39,546 nucleotides of DNA from an uncultured Methanomassiliicoccus sp. (GTDB taxonomy: Archaea > Thermoplasmatota > Thermoplasmata > Methanomassiliicoccales > Methanomassiliicoccaceae). The notes under the pieces were generated by a model, which saw only the letters and a list, made by a program, of their open reading frames with translations, ran no database searches and was not told where the DNA came from. Made by a program: the position numbers and the translations under genes. The stretch spans positions 1 to 39,546 of the forward strand of contig CAJKRY010000012.1 in NCBI GenBank assembly GCA_905202485.1, written 5' to 3'. Of this stretch, positions 15,975 to 23,430 are shown piece after piece (positions within the stretch are counted from its first letter, which is position 1; each line of letters begins with the position of its first letter).

Positions 15975-16546
15975 GTGAGAAGATGGAATACAGCATTCTT
16001 CAGGCATCTGACAGACAGGAATTGAGAGACTGGCTTTCTGAAAACTGTACGCTTGAAAAATCCTGCTGGATATGCGTGTCTATGAAACCTTCTCCCGGTG
16101 TGATATCTTACTTGGATGCTGTTGAAGAGTGTCTGTGTTTCGGCTGGATCGATACAACAAGAAAGAAACTGCCCGACGGAAAGCTGATTCAGAGGCTGAC
16201 TCCAAGAACTAAAAACAGCAGATGGTCTGAACTGAACAAGGAACGAGTAAGAAGGCTTGAAAAATTAGGACTTATGACTGATGAAGGCAGAAAGCGGCTT
16301 CCCGACATGTCTCTGGATTTTGCCATTGAGGAGCAGATTCTTGAAGCGCTGCAGAGTGACGAAGAAACCTATTCCAACTTCTTAAAATTTCCAGATTTAT
16401 ATAAACGTGTGAGAATCAACACGATCCAGATAAAAAAGAACCAGCCGCAGCTGTTTCAAAGCCGTCTAGAAAAGTTTATTGAGAATACGAAACTAAATAA
16501 GATGTACGGCAACTGGAACGATAACGGCAGACTGCTGGATTATTGA
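15971..16546 (+). CDS. YdeI/OmpD-associated family protein
   Basis: A 191-residue soluble protein of the YdeI family. Diagnostic segments are CWICVSMKPSPGVISYLDAVEECLCFGWID, followed by QRLTPRTKNSRWSELNKERV and LEKLGLMTDEGR. Members are widespread in bacteria and some are linked with resistance to cationic peptides, but no reaction is established. The frame begins with a TTG that overlaps the nep1 stop (TTGA), the same junction as purP-nep1. An ATG at 15983 after GTGAGA is the alternative start. Its place as last gene of the purP operon in an archaeon is unusual, and it may have come from bacteria. Confidence 0.8.
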   Translation: MSEKMEYSILQASDRQELRDWLSENCTLEKSCWICVSMKPSPGVISYLDAVEECLCFGWIDTTRKKLPDGKLIQRLTPRTKNSRWSELNKERVRRLEKLGLMTDEGRKRLPDMSLDFAIEEQILEALQSDEETYSNFLKFPDLYKRVRINTIQIKKNQPQLFQSRLEKFIENTKLNKMYGNWNDNGRLLDY

Positions 16547-16660
16547 AAAGTCTTACATTCGTATTTCAAAGATCTGAATATGTGCCATAGCGACAACTCT
16601 ACACCTATTCTGAGATGAGTCCAAACTGTACTAAAATTTGGTAAAGTCGCTAGGCAAAAA

Positions 16661-16668
16661 AGTATAAG
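16661..16668 (+). promoter_or_regulatory. TATA box of the candidate structured RNA
   Basis: AGTATAAG preceded by an A-run that fits a BRE. Its centre is about 27 bases before 16692, exactly where the first helix of the candidate RNA begins. Confidence 0.55.
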
Positions 16669-16691
16669 CACAAAAAACAATAAGAGAACTA

Positions 16692-16900
16692 AGATGGAGG
16701 TGACCCCCCTCATAAGAGGACGGGGTTCGTAGAGTGAACCACGCTTTACTGATCTTACGACCAGTCGATAGTGATCGTAATCTTTTCAATCACTATCTGG
16801 AGTCTACGACGGGAAACGGAGACTCGAACACATTTCATGCTTTCACTTCCTACCCGACGAGGACCCAGCCCGACGGAGAGGAGTCCAAACAACCTCCATA
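16692..16900 (+). ncRNA. candidate structured RNA of unknown family
   Basis: About 205 bases, visibly richer in G+C than its flanks, with no open frame. The ends pair: ATGGAGGT (16694-16701) with ACCTCCAT (16892-16899), closing the molecule. Inside are several more hairpins. ACCCC-CCTC-ataa-GAGG-ac-GGGGT lies just after the 5' end. GGTTC-N7-GAACC follows at about 16724-16740. GATAGTGAT/ATCACTATC (16767-16775 with 16789-16797) is a 9-base stem, and GAGTCT/AGACTC (16800-16805 with 16820-16825) is another. TTACGA/TCGTAA (16755-16760 with 16775-16780) competes with the 9-base stem, so two folds are possible. CCCGACG occurs twice, at 16853 and 16869. A TATA box is correctly placed and a T-rich stretch (TTTAATTTA, near 16916) follows the 3' end. 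The conserved cores of RNase P RNA and SRP RNA were looked for and not found. Confidence 0.6.
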
Positions 16901-17024
16901 GAGTCTGGCTTCGCTTTAATTTACTGGACAACTTTTAAGCTATTGAAGAAACACCGCACATCTCATCGTTTCAACCAATATCCTAAAATATGTGTTGGGC
17001 GATGAATAATTTGGAGATGGAGTT

Positions 17025-17585
17025 ATGAATGCTGTAGATGTTGCTAATATCTTTATCGAGCTAGCAAACGCTGATGAAGACAGCTGCATGACAAATCTCA
17101 AACTCAATAAATTAGTCTATTTTGCTCAAGCATGGAGTCTAGAAAAATTAGGTAAACCTCTTTTTGATGAAGAGGTGCAAGCATGGAAACATGGGCCAGT
17201 CATACCATCTGTATATCATGAGTTTAAAAAATATGGCAGAGAGCGGATATCCAAAGCATCATCTAATTATGATGAAGATAATGTCTCCTCAGAAGAATTA
17301 GATCTACTCATAGATGTCGCAGATAGATATAGCGATTATTCTGGTTCTAAACTAAGAAAACTTACACACAAGGTAGGTGGTGCCTGGTCTCAGGTATATG
17401 ATGAAACAAAAACTAATAAAATCCCGAAAGAATTGATCCAAAAAGATGTGGAAAACGACGACCTAAATTCACTCACCGAAAGGCTAGATAAAATCGTTTC
17501 TAATCTACCACAAGAAGGAAGACATGACGAAAATGGTCACCTAATTCTTCCTGAAGATACTTATCCTGATTGGGATGAGGAATGA
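17025..17585 (+). CDS. Panacea-domain (DUF4065) antitoxin
   Basis: A 186-residue SocA/Panacea-type protein. The family core is plain: MTNLKLNKLVYFAQAWSLEK, then LFDEEVQAWKHGPVIPSVYHEF, LLIDVADRYSDYSGSKLRKL and the closing T-x-x-x-GAWSQVYDE. Panacea proteins are antitoxins that neutralise many unrelated toxins by direct binding, usually from a two-gene operon. The stop codon overlaps the ATG of the PemK-like gene (ATGA), the expected antitoxin-first order. A TATA-like CTAAAATATG at 16983-16992 and GGAGATGGAG before the ATG give it its own short-leader promoter, separate from the candidate RNA upstream. Codon use is AT-rich, consistent with acquired DNA. Confidence 0.85.
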   Translation: MNAVDVANIFIELANADEDSCMTNLKLNKLVYFAQAWSLEKLGKPLFDEEVQAWKHGPVIPSVYHEFKKYGRERISKASSNYDEDNVSSEELDLLIDVADRYSDYSGSKLRKLTHKVGGAWSQVYDETKTNKIPKELIQKDVENDDLNSLTERLDKIVSNLPQEGRHDENGHLILPEDTYPDWDEE

Positions 17586-17896
17586 AATTCAAACGATGGG
17601 AACTCTGGCTTGCTAGAGTGGCCTATGAAGATCAACCGAACGTATGCAAAAAGCGCCCAGTTATCGTTTATTCTGAAACTGAGTGCTTCACTCTTTCTTT
17701 TAAAGTTTCTTCTCAAAACCCGCATACATATCGAGAAAATTATGAGTTGCAGATGTGGCGTGAGGCAGGGTTGGATAAACCTTCATTTATTTCATTAAAT
17801 CCTGTGAGAATCAAGATTGAAGATATGTTATTTAAAATAGGTAAGTTACATCTACTGGATATTCAAAAGATAAATACACTTTTAGACAATAAATAA
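17582..17896 (+). CDS. PemK/MazF-like toxin partner of the Panacea protein
   Basis: A 104-residue basic protein that resembles small PemK/MazF-type proteins. It starts RWELWLARVAYED, has KKRPVIVYSE (the usual P-V-x-x-x strand), KVSSQNPHTYRENYELQMW, and the strand pair PSFISLNPVRIKIEDM with a C-terminal helix. MazF-like toxins cut mRNA; whether the catalytic residues are intact here cannot be settled by eye. It overlaps the antitoxin gene by four bases, so it can only be made together with it. A different fold is possible, but pairing with a Panacea antitoxin strongly suggests a toxin. Confidence 0.72.
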   Translation: MKFKRWELWLARVAYEDQPNVCKKRPVIVYSETECFTLSFKVSSQNPHTYRENYELQMWREAGLDKPSFISLNPVRIKIEDMLFKIGKLHLLDIQKINTLLDNK

Positions 17897-18042
17897 ATGG
17901 CAGAAGAAACTGAGACTTTTCTTAAACTACAACTGAACCGATACACCTTGTTAATGTTGTATGTACAATCCATCTTAATTGCTTGATTATGTTTACAATA
18001 ATTGATTTAGTTAGATAACTTTTTATGATACTTCTGGGTAAT

Positions 18043-18076
18043 TTCGTGAGGCGATATTATGATTGGCATTCACGAA
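18043..18076. repeat. inverted repeat TTCGTGA/TCACGAA
   Basis: Seven-base arms around a 20-base spacer in the AT-rich gap behind the toxin gene (17897-18129), which holds no gene. It may be a remnant of a mobile element end or a weak RNA hairpin. Confidence 0.3.
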
Positions 18077-18129
18077 GACCCCTGATAAGACAACTATGTC
18101 AGAGTGTATATTGATCATGTATATTATTT

Positions 18130-18165
18130 GATGAAAACGGACATTACTCAACATCCGTTTTCATC
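18130..18165. terminator. long bidirectional terminator hairpin
   Basis: Perfect 12-base stem GATGAAAACGGA/TCCGTTTTCATC with a 12-base loop. It lies between the convergent toxin-antitoxin operon and pdxS, with TGTATTTTAG after it on the rightward strand and AAATAATAT on the other side. It probably ends both transcripts. Confidence 0.65.
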
Positions 18166-18175
18166 TGTATTTTAG

Positions 18176-19084
18176 TTACCAGCCTCTTTCCTGAAGCCTT
18201 TCTTCCTGAGAAATTGTTGAGATCTCGATACCTTTCATGGCATCTCCGAGACCTTTTGAAACTTCAGCGATGATCTTAGGATCATCAAAGTGAGTCACGG
18301 CCTCAACAATGGCTTTTGCCCTTTTAGCAGGATTGTCAGACTTAAAGATTCCAGAACCTACGAACACTCCGTCAGATCCGAGCTGCATCATAAGAGCAGC
18401 ATCTGCAGGAGTGGCGATTCCGCCGGCTGCGAAGTTGATGACAGGCATCCTCTGGAGCTTTGCAACTTCTTTAACAAGTTCGTATGAGGCCTGAATCTCT
18501 CTTGCGACAGCACGGAGCTCCATTTCGTCTTTGTTCTGAAGTTCACGGACTTTTCCCATGATTACTTTCTGGTGACGGACGGCTTCAATGACGTTTCCTG
18601 TTCCGGCTTCTCCCTTGGTTCTTATCATTGCAGCGCCTTCATCGATACGGCGGAGAGCTTCTCCGAGATCACGGGCACCGCATACAAACGGAACGGTGAA
18701 TTTGTTCTTTTCAACATGGTAGAACGGGTCTGCTGGAGTAAGGACCTCAGATTCATCGATCATATCTACACCGAGAGACTCCAGGACCTGTGCTTCTACA
18801 AAGTGTCCTATTCTGCATTTAGCCATTACCGGTATGGAAACGGCGTCTATGATTTCCTCGATCATGCGAGGATCTGACATCCTTGCAACTCCACCTTGAG
18901 CTCTGATGTCAGCAGGAACTCTTTCAAGGGCCATTACGGCAACGGCACCAGCTTCTTCAGCGATTGCGGCCTGGTCGGCGTTAGTCACATCCATGATAAC
19001 TCCACCCTGCTGCATTTTTGCGAATCCTCTTTTTATGAGGTCGGTCCCGTAACGAAGCTTGGCCATGTCCAATTCAAAAGGCAT
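18176..19084 (-). CDS. pdxS: pyridoxal 5'-phosphate synthase lyase subunit PdxS
   Basis: Builds vitamin B6 (PLP) from ribose 5-phosphate, glyceraldehyde 3-phosphate and ammonia; the ammonia comes from the glutaminase PdxT, which is not in this window. The 302-residue (beta/alpha)8 protein has the expected catalytic residues: Asp32 in GVIMDV, Lys89 in VMAKCRIGH and Lys157 in IRTKGEAGTGN, with the phosphate-binding FAAGGIATPADAALMMQLGSDGVFVGSGIF. It is full length. The gene is transcribed alone and divergently from the aminotransferase gene, itself a PLP enzyme. Confidence 0.97.
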   Translation of the reverse strand: MPFELDMAKLRYGTDLIKRGFAKMQQGGVIMDVTNADQAAIAEEAGAVAVMALERVPADIRAQGGVARMSDPRMIEEIIDAVSIPVMAKCRIGHFVEAQVLESLGVDMIDESEVLTPADPFYHVEKNKFTVPFVCGARDLGEALRRIDEGAAMIRTKGEAGTGNVIEAVRHQKVIMGKVRELQNKDEMELRAVAREIQASYELVKEVAKLQRMPVINFAAGGIATPADAALMMQLGSDGVFVGSGIFKSDNPAKRAKAIVEAVTHFDDPKIIAEVSKGLGDAMKGIEISTISQEERLQERGW

Positions 19085-19252
19085 TTCAATTCACCTTATC
19101 CTCGTTATCCATGTCTGATATATCAATCTTTCAGGATTGCTTGGGTATTTCGCTAGCAGTTCTTCAGTTTACGTATTTTTGCGGTATCTAATACACGAAA
19201 TCGATACTACTCTTGGAAAGCGTTATGTACATCCCCATTTATTTTCTGCAAG

Positions 19253-20413
19253 ATGTCCGCAAGGCGCCTAAGCAGAGTACCAGAATCCGGAACTGTAAAA
19301 ATCGCAAATGCTGTAAGTAAGCTCAAAAGCGAAGGTGTCGACATAATCTCATTCTCCACTGGAGAACCAGATTTTTCAACTCCTGACAACATTACCAAAG
19401 CATGTGTAGATTCGTTAAACAAGCATTTTACGCACTACACCCCCTCCGTTGGTATTCCAGAGCTTAGAAAAGCAGTTGCGGAAAAAAGCAGGAATGAAAA
19501 CAACATTCCATGTGAGGCTTCTAACGTTCTTATCACACCATCTAAACAGGCAATCTTCATGACCGCACTGTCTCTGATAGATGAAGGAGATGAAGTAATT
19601 CTTCCAGACCCGTCATGGGTGACATATGATGCCTGCATCCGTCTTGCCGGCGGGATTCCAAAGTACGTCAAAGTGCTGCCGGAAAATGAGTACAGGATGA
19701 CTCCTGAAGAAGTTGCGGAATTGGTTTCTCCAGCTACAAAAATGATCTTCCTCAACACTCCTGCCAATCCTACCGGTGCAGTTGCCACGGAAGAAGACCT
19801 CAAAGGAATTGCAGACATCGCTATCGATAATGATTTATACGTAATGAGCGACGAAGTCTATGAGAAAATCCTCTTTGAAGGGAAGCACATCTCTATAGCA
19901 TCTCTGCCGGGCATGTTTGAAAGAACAATCACCATCAACGGCATGTCAAAAGTATATGCGATGACCGGCTGGAGAATAGGCTGGGCTGTTGCGCCTCCAG
20001 AAATTTTCAAGATTCTCAATATCCTGCAGACCCACTCAGTTACATGCTGCACATCCTTTGCCCAGCAGGCAGGTGTAGAAGCATTGAACGGACCTCAGGA
20101 TTCTGTGAAAAACATGGTTGACGAATTCAGGGTCCGCCGTGAAATCGTCATGGAAGAATTAGCAAAGATCCCTACTCTGCATGCTCCTAAACCAAAAGGA
20201 GCGTTCTATGTATTCCCAGAGTACGATCATAAAATAAATTCTGTGGATCTGACCGAATACCTTCTTACAAATGCCCATGTGGCAGTTACTCCTGGATCAG
20301 CATTCGGTCCTGGCAGCGACGGACACATCAGAATATCATATGCCTGTTCCAGGGATGATATACGAGAAGGATTAGGAAGGATTGGAGAGGCTCTGTCTAA
20401 ATTAGACAGATGA
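19253..20413 (+). CDS. aspC: class I aspartate-type aminotransferase
   Basis: PLP enzyme of fold type I, subgroup I-gamma, moving amino groups between aspartate (or other amino acids) and 2-oxoglutarate. The 386 residues include FSTGEPDFSTP, the cofactor contacts NTPANPTG (Asn172) and SDEVYEKI (Asp200, Tyr203), and the Schiff-base lysine Lys233 in INGMSKVYAMTGWRIGW. The C-terminal carboxylate-binding Arg is in GHIRISYACS. The usual archaeal name is aspartate aminotransferase, but related enzymes use aromatic amino acids, so specificity is not certain. It is convergent with hypB, with two bases between the stop codons. Confidence 0.92.
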   Translation: MSARRLSRVPESGTVKIANAVSKLKSEGVDIISFSTGEPDFSTPDNITKACVDSLNKHFTHYTPSVGIPELRKAVAEKSRNENNIPCEASNVLITPSKQAIFMTALSLIDEGDEVILPDPSWVTYDACIRLAGGIPKYVKVLPENEYRMTPEEVAELVSPATKMIFLNTPANPTGAVATEEDLKGIADIAIDNDLYVMSDEVYEKILFEGKHISIASLPGMFERTITINGMSKVYAMTGWRIGWAVAPPEIFKILNILQTHSVTCCTSFAQQAGVEALNGPQDSVKNMVDEFRVRREIVMEELAKIPTLHAPKPKGAFYVFPEYDHKINSVDLTEYLLTNAHVAVTPGSAFGPGSDGHIRISYACSRDDIREGLGRIGEALSKLDR

Positions 20414-20415
20414 TC

Positions 20416-21072
20416 TCAGTTTTTTATTTCAAGAGCTTGAAGAAGCTCTTCCAATCCATCATCTGTTTTTGCACAGGTTTTGATAAGTTTCTTGCCGCCA
20501 GTTACGGTTGCATAGTCCTTTTCAAGAAGGCTGATATCAATATCCATGTAGGGAGCGATATCCATTTTGTTAAGCACGGTTATGTCTGATGATGAGAAGA
20601 TCATCGGCTGTTTTCTGACCATGTCATCTCCTTCAGTCACTGAAATAACAACAACTCTCTTGTCTGTACCTAAAGGAAAATCCGCAGGACATACAAGATT
20701 TCCTACATTCTCGATAAACAAAAAGTCAATGGAATCTAAATCAATGTGATCTAGAGCATGATCGACCATGTGGGCATCCAGATGGCATTCCTTTCCTGTA
20801 TTGAGATTCAATGCTGGAATTCCTGCAGCTGTAAAACGGTCATAATCGTCCTGGCCTACCAGATCACCTGCGATTACTGCAGGTTTGAAGCCTTTTTCTT
20901 TCATTAAAACTGCAAGTTTTGTAATCAGAAGAGTTTTACCTGAACCGATGGCACCCATAAAATCTACAGATGTTATGCCTTTAGAATGAAGACGATTCAG
21001 ATTGTCTTCGCCTATCTTCTTATTGCAAGCTAAAATGTCAGCTTCTACAGAGATATCTGCAATTTTGTGCAC
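20416..21072 (-). CDS. hypB: hydrogenase nickel-insertion GTPase HypB
   Basis: GTPase that, with HypA, delivers nickel to the large subunit of [NiFe] hydrogenases. The 218 residues contain the P-loop GAIGSGKT (40-47), the metal-site segment GKECHLDAHMVDHAL, FIENVGNLVCPADFPLG and the guanine-specificity motif LNKMDI. There is no His-rich N-terminal nickel store. The start is GTG, giving the common opening HKIADISVEADILA. It lies 41 bases behind a small gene whose product ends in a Cys/His/Glu tail; that gene may supply the missing metal store (inference). HypA is not in the window. Confidence 0.95.
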   Translation of the reverse strand: MHKIADISVEADILACNKKIGEDNLNRLHSKGITSVDFMGAIGSGKTLLITKLAVLMKEKGFKPAVIAGDLVGQDDYDRFTAAGIPALNLNTGKECHLDAHMVDHALDHIDLDSIDFLFIENVGNLVCPADFPLGTDKRVVVISVTEGDDMVRKQPMIFSSSDITVLNKMDIAPYMDIDISLLEKDYATVTGGKKLIKTCAKTDDGLEELLQALEIKN

Positions 21073-21113
21073 AATCTCTGAGAAGCCTTGTATGTTCTTA
21101 ACAGTAACGCCGT

Positions 21114-21359
21114 TTATTCATGCTTGTGCTCTTCATGTTCTTCAGAACAGCACTCGCACTCACATTCCTCGTCATCGAATTCTACAGGACTGAGGAAATC
21201 AACTAGGAAAGAATTCATTTCTACGATGAGCTTCTTAGCATCGCTGACTCTTCCCTCGTCCAAGAGACCCACTATGGTTTCCAGATCTTCCTGCATTGCT
21301 GACAGGTCTTCTTCGAGATCATCCAACAGGATGTAGAACAGATCAATCTTATTCATCAT
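21114..21359 (-). CDS. small protein with Cys/His/Glu metal-binding tail next to hypB
   Basis: Not recognised. The body, roughly residues 1-60 of 81, is an acidic helical hairpin with heptad-like leucines (LLDDLEEDLSAMQEDLETIV and KKLIVEMNSFLVDFL). The last 20 residues are a dense metal-ligand tail, EECECECCSEEHEEHKHE: four Cys, three His and many Glu. It is not HypA, which is longer and has two CxxC pairs, but its position right before hypB suggests nickel handling. The start is uncertain: an ATG at 21386 is possible, but a TATA-like CCTAAAAATT near 21398-21407 would place the transcript start below it, favouring 21359. Likely co-transcribed with hypB. Confidence 0.7.
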   Translation of the reverse strand: MMNKIDLFYILLDDLEEDLSAMQEDLETIVGLLDEGRVSDAKKLIVEMNSFLVDFLSPVEFDDEECECECCSEEHEEHKHE

Positions 21360-21694
21360 AATTGGAAGATGGGTGACATACGTCATTAAGATTCCGCAAT
21401 TTTTAGGCGCTTACTCGTCTTTTTTTGAAGAAAATTGATAACCCGTTCAATTTGTAAATACATACTAATCAATATCTAAAACTAACAAGCCTCATCAGAA
21501 AAATCTAGGCAGGCAACGTAAACCTGCAGAAGAAGATATTTTTGTCTCATTGAGAGGGGCAGAATCTTTCATAAATCGTAAAATGTCTGCTCAGATGTTG
21601 AATTTCAAGGGTAAGCTTCAAGTTGCTTCATGCTATCAGGTATCACGCCGAGATGCATTACAGTCACTTCGGGCTAAGAGAGGAGAAATTTCAA
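21360..21694. other. divergent control region between the hypB unit and paaK
   Basis: No gene beyond an alternative N-terminus of the metal-tail protein. It contains a leftward TATA-like element near 21400 and a hairpin GCAGG/CCTGC at 21509-21527. Rightward AT-rich boxes (AGATATTTTT near 21533 and TTCATAAATC near 21568) could start the paaK transcript with a long leader of about 100 bases. A frame open through the leader is not supported by a ribosome site. Confidence 0.4.
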
Positions 21695-22999
21695 ATGGCC
21701 TATTGGAACAAAGACATCGAGACTATGCCAGCCAAGGACTTGGAGGCCCTTCAGTATCAGCTTTTGAAAAAGTTAGTCATTAGACTTTACGATTCTTCAG
21801 AGTTTTATCACGGACGAATGAAGGAGGCAGGAGTTCTACCTCAGGACATCAACAGCCTGGAAGATATCCATAAGCTGCCTTTCATGAAAAAGAAAGATCT
21901 GCGTGACGGGTACCCAGACAAGACCTTTGCCGTTCCAAAGAAAGAAGTTATCAGATACCATGCGTCTTCTGGAACTACCGGAAAACCGACAGTCGTGGGA
22001 TACACAAAAAATGACATCGAAATGTGGACGACTTCACTGGCAAGAGCTATGAAATCGATGGGTCTGGGAGAAGATGATGTAATCCAAGTGAGCAATACTT
22101 ACGGGCTTTTCACCGGCGGACTGGGATTTCACTATGCTGCAGAGATGATCGGCGCTGCTGCAGTGCCGGCTTCAACGGGAAATACTGAGAGACAGATCGA
22201 GCTGATCCAAGACCTGGGCGTAACCGCAATGGCCTGCACTCCTTCCTATCTGCTTCACATCGGGGAAGTGGCTGAAAAGAAGGGAATTTCCATCAAGAAT
22301 GATACCAATCTCAAAATCGGACTCTTGGGCGGCGAACCCTGGTCAGATAAAATGAGAGAAAGAATCCAGGAGTGGCTGGGGGTTAAAGGACAGAACTGCT
22401 ACGGAACGTCTGAACTTTCAGGGCCGATGTTTTCTGAATGTTCAGAACAGGACGGGGTACACATCTGGGGAGACTTAGCATATATAGAAATCCTTGACAC
22501 TGAAACAGGAGAACCGGTAGCTCCGGGTGAAAAGGGAGAAATGGTTATTACTATGCTGCAGAAGGAAGCCCTACCGATAATCAGGTACAAAATCGGAGAC
22601 ATAACCTCTCTATACGAAGAGCCGTGCCCATGCGGAAGAACACATCCGAGAATTCACAGGATCTCTGGAAGAGTGGATGATATGCTGGTCATCAGGGGAA
22701 TTAATGTATTTCCCTCACAGGTGCAGCACACCCTTATGGATATACCTGAAGTCGGAGAGCACTTCCAGATTGTTGTTGACAGGAAAGGCGTTCTCGACAC
22801 TATGCTGGTAAGGGTGGAATTGAATGAACAGTCTTTCACGGACAACATTGTAAAACTGATGGAAATCAGAGAAAACATTTCCTACCGCCTCAAGAATGCT
22901 TTGAACATCAGTTCAGCGGTGGAACTTGTGGCACCGGGAACTCTGCCCAGGTATGAAGGAAAAACTAAGTTTGTAGTTGATAAAAGAGGTGAATTCTGA
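21695..22999 (+). CDS. paaK: phenylacetate-CoA ligase family protein
   Basis: AMP-forming ligase that makes aryl-acetyl-CoA from aryl acids, ATP and CoA. The 434 residues show FMKKKDLRDGYP, the phosphate loop YHASSGTTGKPTVVGYT, the NCYGTSELSGP motif, and PCPCGRTHPRIHRISGRVDDMLVIRGINVFP. AGGAG at 21681-21685 sets the ATG at 21695; the frame is open to 21623 but that part lacks family similarity. In methanogens this gene is regularly paired with an ACT-domain gene, as here (TGATG overlap). It is thought to take part in making or reusing aromatic amino acids from aryl acids with indolepyruvate oxidoreductase, which is not in this window. Confidence 0.92.
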   Translation: MAYWNKDIETMPAKDLEALQYQLLKKLVIRLYDSSEFYHGRMKEAGVLPQDINSLEDIHKLPFMKKKDLRDGYPDKTFAVPKKEVIRYHASSGTTGKPTVVGYTKNDIEMWTTSLARAMKSMGLGEDDVIQVSNTYGLFTGGLGFHYAAEMIGAAAVPASTGNTERQIELIQDLGVTAMACTPSYLLHIGEVAEKKGISIKNDTNLKIGLLGGEPWSDKMRERIQEWLGVKGQNCYGTSELSGPMFSECSEQDGVHIWGDLAYIEILDTETGEPVAPGEKGEMVITMLQKEALPIIRYKIGDITSLYEEPCPCGRTHPRIHRISGRVDDMLVIRGINVFPSQVQHTLMDIPEVGEHFQIVVDRKGVLDTMLVRVELNEQSFTDNIVKLMEIRENISYRLKNALNISSAVELVAPGTLPRYEGKTKFVVDKRGEF

Positions 23000-23430
23000 T
23001 GTATGAAAAATATTACCTGAAGCAGCTTTCAATATTCTCTGAGAACGAGCCAGGTAAGTTGGCAAGGGCCGCAAAAGCCATGAAAGACGCAGGTGTCAAC
23101 ATTTATGCATTTACTATTGCGGAAGGAGCAGGATACGGAGTCATCCGCATGCTCGTTGACAATCATGAAGCTGCTAAAGAAGCCTTACAAAACGCAGGAT
23201 TCATGGTGACATACACAGATGTTCTGGCACTTAAAATGGAAGACAAACCGGGCGGGCTTTACGAGGTCATAGAGTCATTCTGCAAGTCGAATATTAACAT
23301 CGAATACTCTTATGCGTTCGAAGGCAGAAACGGAGACGTCTTAATCATAAGGGTGGAAGATCCGGAGCTTGTTGCTAAAAAGCTTCTGGACTCCGGAATG
23401 GAACTTTACGACATCACTTACTTCGAGTGA
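22999..23430 (+). CDS. tandem ACT-domain protein
   Basis: A 143-residue protein made of two ACT domains, at about residues 5-70 (YLKQLSIFSENEPGKLARAAKAMKDAGVNI) and 72-143 (VLALKMEDKPGGLYEVIESFCKSNINIEY). ACT domains bind amino acids and change the activity of a partner. The start codon overlaps the paaK stop by one base, so the two proteins are made together. The natural inference is that this one senses an aromatic amino acid and controls the ligase. It is convergent with cbiC with no bases between the stop codons. Confidence 0.9.
   Translation: MYEKYYLKQLSIFSENEPGKLARAAKAMKDAGVNIYAFTIAEGAGYGVIRMLVDNHEAAKEALQNAGFMVTYTDVLALKMEDKPGGLYEVIESFCKSNINIEYSYAFEGRNGDVLIIRVEDPELVAKKLLDSGMELYDITYFE

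Noticed and set aside
16692..16900. RNase P RNA or SRP RNA
   Set aside because: The start (GGTGAC, then a C-rich/G-rich hairpin) recalls RNase P, and GGGAAACGGAG recalls SRP helix 8. However, the universal RNase P core (GAGGAAAGTC and its partner ending GGCTTA) and the SRP asymmetric loop are both absent.
16692..17896. Retron: paired RNA ends next to accessory genes
   Set aside because: No reverse transcriptase is encoded nearby; the neighbours are a toxin-antitoxin pair.
21114..21359. HypA next to hypB
   Set aside because: The product is too short and lacks the two CxxC pairs and the N-terminal Met-His opening of HypA; the Cys and His are all in the last 20 residues.
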